From contig BSBM01000307.1 of NCBI GenBank assembly GCA_027924585.1, positions 13,687,501-13,751,500 on the forward strand: a stretch of 64,000 bases of DNA, in the 5' to 3' direction. Positions 59,038 to 64,000 of this stretch are shown piece by piece (positions within the stretch are counted from its first letter, which is position 1; each line of letters opens with the position of its first letter). Under the pieces are notes generated by a model that was not told the origin of the DNA, ran no database searches, and saw nothing but the letters and a program-made list of their open reading frames with translations. Source of the DNA: Larix kaempferi. Lineage: Eukaryota; Streptophyta; Pinopsida; Pinales; Pinaceae. A program made the position numbers and the translations under genes.

Positions 59038-62000
59038 CTACTCCCCCTTTCTAGGAGAGTCCTTTTGAACTACACCAAGCTTGTCTCGAAAGTATTCAAA
59101 TTTCACACGAGACAGTGGTTTGGTCAGGATATCAGCAATTTGATCTTCAGTGCTCACGTACTCAAGCTTGATAGCTCCCTTCTGCACCATATCTCGAATA
59201 TAGAAGTATCGGATCTCTATGTGTTTTGACTTATCATGGAACACAGGATTTTCTGTCATCTTGATGCAGCTTTGATTATCACACATAATCATAGTGGGAT
59301 CCATTTCTAAGTCAAACACTCCAGATAACAGTTTCCGAAGCCATACCGCTTCACAGCTGGCAGAGCAAGCAGCTATGTATTCTGCCTCAGCAGAGCTGAG
59401 GGCCACACTGGATTGTTTCTTGCTGAACCAAGAGATCATGGCATATCCAAGGCTATAACATCCACCTGAAGTACTTTTTCTGTCTGAGACACTGCCTGCC
59501 CAATCAGAGTCTGAGTAACCATGCAACTTGAGTTCATGACTTCCATCATAGAGTAGACCAAAATCTAATGTACCTTTTAAGTACCTCATTACATGCTTTG
59601 CAGCTATTAGATGAACCTTTCGGGGTTCTACTAGATACTGACTTAGGGTATTTATAGCAAAGCATATATCTGGCCTAGTATTTGTTAAGTACATTAGTGA
59701 CCCAATGATCTGTCTATATAAAGTTAGGTCCACTAATTCTGATGAGTCATTAACCAAAATCTTTAAGTTCGAGTCCATGGGAGTGGCCATGGGTTTACAC
59801 TCCAACATATCAAATCTTTTCAGAATTTCCACAGTATACTTACCTTGATTTAGAAAGATTCCTCTTGGTTCTTGCCACACTTCTAAGCCTAAGAAGTAGT
59901 GCATTAATCCGAGATCTTTCATCTCGAATTCTGAAGAAAGCTTCTTCTTTCTTTCAATGATTTGTTTCTCATTTCCAGTTAGAAATAGATCATCTACATA
60001 TAATAAAAGTATAACTGGTTCATCATCCATCACCTTGAGATAAAGATTTGGGTCAGCTTTACTTTTGGTAAAGCCCATGCTAGTTAAGAAATTGTCAATC
60101 CTTCCGTACCAAGCTCTGGGAGCTTGTTTCAACCCATATAATGCCTTTTTCAGTTTGCATACATGAGTCCTTCCGTCATTTACCTCAAACCCTTGTGGTT
60201 GCTCTATGTATACTTCTTCTTCAATTACACCATTCAGAAAAGCTGTCTTAACATCCATTTGATGTAGTTTCCACTTCATCATGGATGCAAGGGCCATGAT
60301 AGTTCTAATTGAAGTATACCTAGCAACTGGTGCAAATGTTTCTTCATAGTCAATTCCCTCCTTCTGAGAGAAACCTCTGGCTACAAATCTTGCTTTGTAT
60401 TTTTCAATACTTCCATCCGCAGCATGTTTTATTTTAAAGGTCCATTTGGAAGAAACCACACTTTTGTCTTTTGGTTTGGGAACTATATCCCAAACATCAT
60501 TTTTCATTATTGACTGATATTCTTCAGTCATTGCTTCTACCCATTCTTTCTTTTGAGCTGCCTCTTCATAGCTGGTAGGTAGTTGATCCACAAGATCACT
60601 CATCAGGGCCATATAGTTGGATACTACCTTTGGTTTCTTTCTTTCTCTAGTGGAGCCTTCAGGAGCACCATATCTTTCTGCTCCTTGAATAATATCTCTA
60701 GCCCATGCTGGTCTTCTTTTCCTAGACAATTCTGCAACAGGAGGTTCTTGTGGTTCTAGCATGTCATGATCCTCTTCAGGAATGTGAGCATTCTCTGAGA
60801 TTCTGGGAGATGTATCTTCTTCATAAACTTCTTCAAGTTGACACTTTCTAGATTTCTTGAGGGCTGCTTCCTCATCGAAGGTAACATCTCTACTTATTTC
60901 TATATGATGGAAACCTGGTATGTAGATTCTGAAGGCTTTGGAAGTTTCACAATAACCAACAAACATACCCTTCTTACCCGAGGGATCCAATTTGGATCTC
61001 TTTTCTTTTCGAATGTGGATGTACACAGGACACCCAAATATTTTGAGATGACTTACCTCAGGCTTCTTTCCTGTAAAGACTTCTTCTGGAGTTTTGAAGT
61101 CAAGAGCACTATGAGATAGTCTATTTTGAACATATACTGCTGTCTTGGCTGCTTCAGCCCATAGATACATGGGAAGGTCTTGATCATGTATCATAGTCTT
61201 TACAGCTTCCATGATGGTTCTATTTTTCCTCTCAGCTACCCCATTTTGTTGGGGATTGTAAGGAGTGGTTAGTTCCCTTTTGATTCCAGCTTCTTTACAG
61301 AACTCTTCAAATTCCTTTGAAGTATATTCTCCACCATTATCTGTTCTGAGAATCTTGATTTTCTTGTCTGAGAGGTTTTCTATTAGAGCCTTGAACTCTT
61401 TGAATTTTCCAAAGACTTCATTCTTACCCTTTAGGAAGTATATCCAAGTTTTTCTTGAATAGTCATCAATGAAAGAGAGATAGTATTCAAACCCACTTAG
61501 AGATGTGGTAGGCATAGGTCCACATACATCTGAGTGTATTAGCTCTAGAGAACCCTTAGTCTTTGTTTCACTTTTCGGAAAGGGATTCTTGATATTCTTC
61601 CCTTTCTTGCATCCTTTACATGAGCCATCATGATCAACCTTCAAGTTTGGCAAACCTATAACCATCTTACTCACATATGGTAAAGCTTTATAGTTAATGT
61701 GAGCTAGTCTTCTATGCCATAGCTCACTGGGACTAGAAACTTCATGAGCAAGGGCAGATTCTGGATGACCCTTGAGTTTATAAAGTCCTCCTTCTTCTTC
61801 ACCAATGACAATTGCATCTTTGATTGATTTTCCTTTGGTCCACATGAGTACTTGACCATCTATGAAGGCTACTCTAAAGCCTTTCTTGTCTAGAGCTGAG
61901 ATAGAAAGTAGATTCTTCTTTAAACCTGGGACATATAAAATTTCTTTCATCTTCAAAGGTGTCCCTGAATCAAGCTTGTAGCTTGCTTCACCAATTCCCT

Positions 62001-63084
62001 TGATGGGATATTGATAATCATCTCCTAGAGATACCTTCTGGGGTGAAGACTTCTCTTCAATCTTGGAGAGAGTTTCCTTATGACCTGTCATGTGCTTTGA
62101 AGCACCACTGTCAATGAGCCAAGTGCCTTCACCAGGGGACACAGATCCAGAGAGAGCAGAAAATAGTACATATTCTTCTGGTTCTTCTTTCTTTACTTTA
62201 GATCTTTTCTTTTGAGGCCTTTCCTCCACTTCTTCTTCTTCTTCTTCTTCTTCTTCACTGTCATCTTCTGCCATGTGAGCATGATGTCTTTTGTGAACAA
62301 ACCTTTTCTTCTTCTTCTCTGGTAGGGTACAGTCTCTGGCATAGTGTCCTAGCTTGAGACAATTGAAGCATTGGACTGTGGAGATGTCTCCCCCTTTCTT
62401 TTTGAATCTATGAGAGGGTTGAGGCCTTTTGTGGTTCACTTTCTTGAAGTAGCCTCTCTTTCCTCTTTTGGTGTGGGTGGCCAAGGCTTGGTCATCCTCT
62501 TTGAGAAGTGCTTCTCTGTTGGCAACCCTAGCCTCCTCTTGAACACAATCTTCCCATACTACATCAAACTTCATACTTTCTTTTCTGGCACACATAGTTT
62601 GAATGAATGACTCCCAAGGTCTAGTGAGACCATTTAGAGCTGTCATCACAAGTTCATCTTCATCAAGAGTATCACCAATGTCATCTAGTTGTTCTTTGAT
62701 TAGAGAGACTCTTGAGAAGTAGTCTTGAATGGATTCTCCTTTGTGCATCTTGGTACTTTTCAACTGAGTCCTTAGATTCATCTTTCTGTTGATGTTCTTT
62801 CCTTCATACATTCTTCCTAGGGCATCATACATTTCCTTTGGAGTCTTTTTGGAAGACACTTGGGGAATCAAGTGGTCTTTAATGGAATCAGCTATGATTC
62901 TCTTTGCCCTAATCAGGTCCTTCCTGTGTTTTTCTTTGGCTTCATCTTCTTCTGGTTCTGCAACTTCCTCCTTGATATAATGAGCAAGATCATTCTCCTC
63001 AAGAATGAGACCAATTCTGTATTTCCATGCCCGGAAATTCTCTATGCCTTCTAGCTTGTCTTCAAGCTTAGTATTTGGAGCCAT
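59038..63084 (-). CDS. Ty1-copia gag-pol polyprotein, uninterrupted
   Basis: One frame of 1348 residues encoding all proteins for copying and inserting the element. I start at the ATG at 63084 (aagATGG); the frame is open to a GTG 19 codons earlier. Order is the copia one: gag (about 10-220), zinc knuckle C239-C242-H247-C252, an acidic run at about 276-288, protease with DSGA at 325-328, integrase with the HHCC finger (H457, H462, C489, C492) and D519, D582, E618 (35 residues between the last two), reverse transcriptase with YVDD at 1029-1032, and RNase H with D1192, the EAEY glutamates and D1269. No stop or frameshift is present and every checked catalytic residue is kept. The TAG stop (59038-59040) abuts the polypurine tract. 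Gag and pol share one frame, so their ratio must be set some other way. Confidence 0.97.
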   Translation of the reverse strand: MAPNTKLEDKLEGIENFRAWKYRIGLILEENDLAHYIKEEVAEPEEDEAKEKHRKDLIRAKRIIADSIKDHLIPQVSSKKTPKEMYDALGRMYEGKNINRKMNLRTQLKSTKMHKGESIQDYFSRVSLIKEQLDDIGDTLDEDELVMTALNGLTRPWESFIQTMCARKESMKFDVVWEDCVQEEARVANREALLKEDDQALATHTKRGKRGYFKKVNHKRPQPSHRFKKKGGDISTVQCFNCLKLGHYARDCTLPEKKKKRFVHKRHHAHMAEDDSEEEEEEEEEVEERPQKKRSKVKKEEPEEYVLFSALSGSVSPGEGTWLIDSGASKHMTGHKETLSKIEEKSSPQKVSLGDDYQYPIKGIGEASYKLDSGTPLKMKEILYVPGLKKNLLSISALDKKGFRVAFIDGQVLMWTKGKSIKDAIVIGEEEGGLYKLKGHPESALAHEVSSPSELWHRRLAHINYKALPYVSKMVIGLPNLKVDHDGSCKGCKKGKNIKNPFPKSETKTKGSLELIHSDVCGPMPTTSLSGFEYYLSFIDDYSRKTWIYFLKGKNEVFGKFKEFKALIENLSDKKIKILRTDNGGEYTSKEFEEFCKEAGIKRELTTPYNPQQNGVAERKNRTIMEAVKTMIHDQDLPMYLWAEAAKTAVYVQNRLSHSALDFKTPEEVFTGKKPEVSHLKIFGCPVYIHIRKEKRSKLDPSGKKGMFVGYCETSKAFRIYIPGFHHIEISRDVTFDEEAALKKSRKCQLEEVYEEDTSPRISENAHIPEEDHDMLEPQEPPVAELSRKRRPAWARDIIQGAERYGAPEGSTRERKKPKVVSNYMALMSDLVDQLPTSYEEAAQKKEWVEAMTEEYQSIMKNDVWDIVPKPKDKSVVSSKWTFKIKHAADGSIEKYKARFVARGFSQKEGIDYEETFAPVARYTSIRTIMALASMMKWKLHQMDVKTAFLNGVIEEEVYIEQPQGFEVNDGRTHVCKLKKALYGLKQAPRAWYGRIDNFLTSMGFTKSKADPNLYLKVMDDEPVILLLYVDDLFLTGNEKQIIERKKKLSSEFEMKDLGLMHYFLGLEVWQEPRGIFLNQGKYTVEILKRFDMLECKPMATPMDSNLKILVNDSSELVDLTLYRQIIGSLMYLTNTRPDICFAINTLSQYLVEPRKVHLIAAKHVMRYLKGTLDFGLLYDGSHELKLHGYSDSDWAGSVSDRKSTSGGCYSLGYAMISWFSKKQSSVALSSAEAEYIAACSASCEAVWLRKLLSGVFDLEMDPTMIMCDNQSCIKMTENPVFHDKSKHIEIRYFYIRDMVQKGAIKLEYVSTEDQIADILTKPLSRVKFEYFRDKLGVVQKDSPRKGE
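59041..59052 (-). promoter_or_regulatory. Polypurine tract of the copia element
   Basis: Plus strand ctccccctttct, giving AGAAAGGGGGAG on the minus strand. It overlaps the last codons of gag-pol and is followed by the TAG stop and the LTR. Confidence 0.8.
62230..62257. repeat. (CTT)n microsatellite coding the gag acidic run
   Basis: Nine consecutive ctt-type triplets on the plus strand encode the glutamate run of the gag-pol protein on the minus strand. Confidence 0.85.
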
Positions 63085-63170
63085 CTTCTCTTGGGGGAGT
63101 CCAAGAGACAGAGTAGACTTACCTGGGAAGTTACTTTTCACTTTTCCAGAATCTGGAACAGAATTTTATC

Positions 63171-63480
63171 GCACTTTTGGTAGAATTAGGGTTTGACTTT
63201 CCCGGAGTTCTATCCAACCAAAAAGTTAGATCTATAGCTCAAAAGAATGCTCTTGAGAAGAGCTATCCAGCCATGTAATCAGAAATCAAAAATTACAACT
63301 TTTTTCTGAAACCAAAATCTGACGTATTGCACTTTTGGTAGAATTAGGGTTTGACTTTCCCGAAGTTCTACCCAACCAAAAAGTTCGATCTATGGCTCAA
63401 AAGAAAGGTATTGATGAGAGCTATCCAGCCATGCAACCAAAAATCAATAATACCAACTTTGGGCTGAAAACCCTAACTTC
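63171..63480. repeat. 158-bp tandem duplication in the copia leader
   Basis: gcacttttggtagaattagg and the following sequence occur at 63171 and again at 63329. The copies keep collinear words (gggtttgactttccc, aaccaaaaagtt, gagctatccagccatg) but differ at many sites, so the duplication is older than this insertion. It lies between primer site and gag start. Confidence 0.9.
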
Positions 63481-63536
63481 ACCAAAGAGAGAGAAAGAGG
63501 TATTCTTACCTTGTGAAAGATGTCCTATTCAGTCTA

Positions 63537-63548
63537 GCTCTGATACCA
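63537..63548 (-). promoter_or_regulatory. Primer binding site (initiator-Met tRNA) of the copia element
   Basis: Plus strand gctctgatacca, giving TGGTATCAGAGC directly against the 5' LTR on the minus strand. Confidence 0.95.
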
Positions 63549-64000
63549 TGTTAAGTTTAAACCAAATAGACAAACACAAGATCTCTGAAAGAAACACAAT
63601 CACAAGATAGACACACAATATACCCTGGGAAACCCTCATGGGGTAGAAAACCCAGCAAAGCTTTCCTCAATAAGATGATCAACCAAAATACAAGATGTGC
63701 TCCTTCTCCTTGACTCCTTAGCAGATCTCCTCAACTAGTGCGCACTCTTCCACAAGTGAGTGAATGATCTAATGAGGAGTTCACCTCCTCTATTTATACT
63801 TGACTCCCAACTGACTAAAAGACTAATGGGGCCGACCTCACCTGGAGAAGTCTAATAACCCCTAAAATATAACTGCAGGGCCGACCCACACATGGTGGGT
63901 CTAATAACCCTAGTTAATACAAACCCCTGGAGGAATAAACATCTCCAGATATATGATAGGGTTACCTCGGAGGAATGAAACATCTCCGGAATAATAAAGT
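63549..64000 (-). mobile_element. 5' LTR (right) of the copia element, truncated by the window
   Basis: 452 bases visible, identical by eye to 56300-56749 apart from one 2-base indel. A TATA box lies at 63791-63798 (minus strand). The minisatellite part lies outside the window. Confidence 0.95.
63791..63798 (-). promoter_or_regulatory. TATA box, copia 5' LTR (active promoter copy)
   Basis: Plus strand tatttata in the same context as 56540-56547. As part of the 5' LTR it would drive the element's genomic RNA toward lower coordinates. Confidence 0.65.

Larger units (their letters stand above)
56300..64000 (-). mobile_element. Young Ty1-copia retrotransposon, nested in gypsy gag (right LTR cut by window end)
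   Basis: Left LTR 56300-59035, uninterrupted gag-pol 59038-63084, leader, primer site 63537-63548, and right LTR from 63549 beyond the window. Over the shared first part (450 against 452 bases) the two LTRs differ, by eye, only by a 2-base indel (caaacaag against caaacacaag), pointing to a recent insertion. The left flank ends gtgct, the expected 5-bp target copy; the right copy is out of view. Confidence 0.95.

Noticed and set aside
63085-63141. Extending copia gag-pol to 63141
   Set aside because: That frame begins at GTG; the ATG at 63084 has a good context and fits gag N-termini.
63531-63560. Possible tRNA gene end (gctctgatacca)
   Set aside because: It is only the 12-base primer site complementary to initiator-Met tRNA; no tRNA arms are present nearby.

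Overview
This is a stretch of plant nuclear DNA, AT-rich and dominated by transposable elements. One host gene is recognisable: an intronless S-adenosylmethionine decarboxylase (10292-11608, minus) with all catalytic residues. The plant assignment rests on this plant-type enzyme, on LTR retrotransposons primed by initiator-Met tRNA (primer sites reading TGGTATCAGAGC), and on plant-style Ty1-copia, chromodomain Ty3-gypsy and LINE relics. The element density and long repeats suggest a large genome, possibly a gymnosperm; that is inference only.

Layout. 1-2428: 3' end of a decayed chromodomain Ty3-gypsy element with its 3' LTR. 3930-9270: two decayed LINE segments (RNase H end of one; endonuclease, reverse transcriptase and tail of another). 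10109-11608: the SAMDC gene in a GC-richer island. 11609-20380: AT-rich DNA with LTR relics, including a broken gypsy-type LTR (16103-17560) and a diverged LTR (17576 onward) of the same family as the young copia element at the right end. 20393-25930: a tandem array whose units carry a hairpin-like ATCGATCT...AGATCGAT core, split by a Ty3-gypsy element (21003-25222) with LTRs, PBS, PPT and 5-bp target duplication but no reverse transcriptase or integrase core. 28055-28484: an LTR flanked by a PBS on one side and a PPT on the other. 29680-30880: LTR-like sequence leading into a 20.6-kb tandem array (30881-51489) of about 2.15-kb units, nine complete and one truncated. 51490-56299: 5' region and broken gag of another Ty3-gypsy element. 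56300 to the window end: a young Ty1-copia element (minus strand) nested in that gag, with an uninterrupted 1348-residue gag-pol and a 2.7-kb LTR holding four tandem-repeat blocks. The right LTR runs off the window.

The elements are nested and of different ages. The oldest are the LINE and chromovirus relics with many stops; the youngest is the copia element, whose two LTRs differ by one 2-bp indel over about 450 bp. Apart from SAMDC there is no host pathway to reconstruct. The most unusual structures are the 2.15-kb macrosatellite, with local copy exchange between units, and the minisatellite-packed LTR family. Boundaries and motifs were read by eye; no alignment or database search was run.
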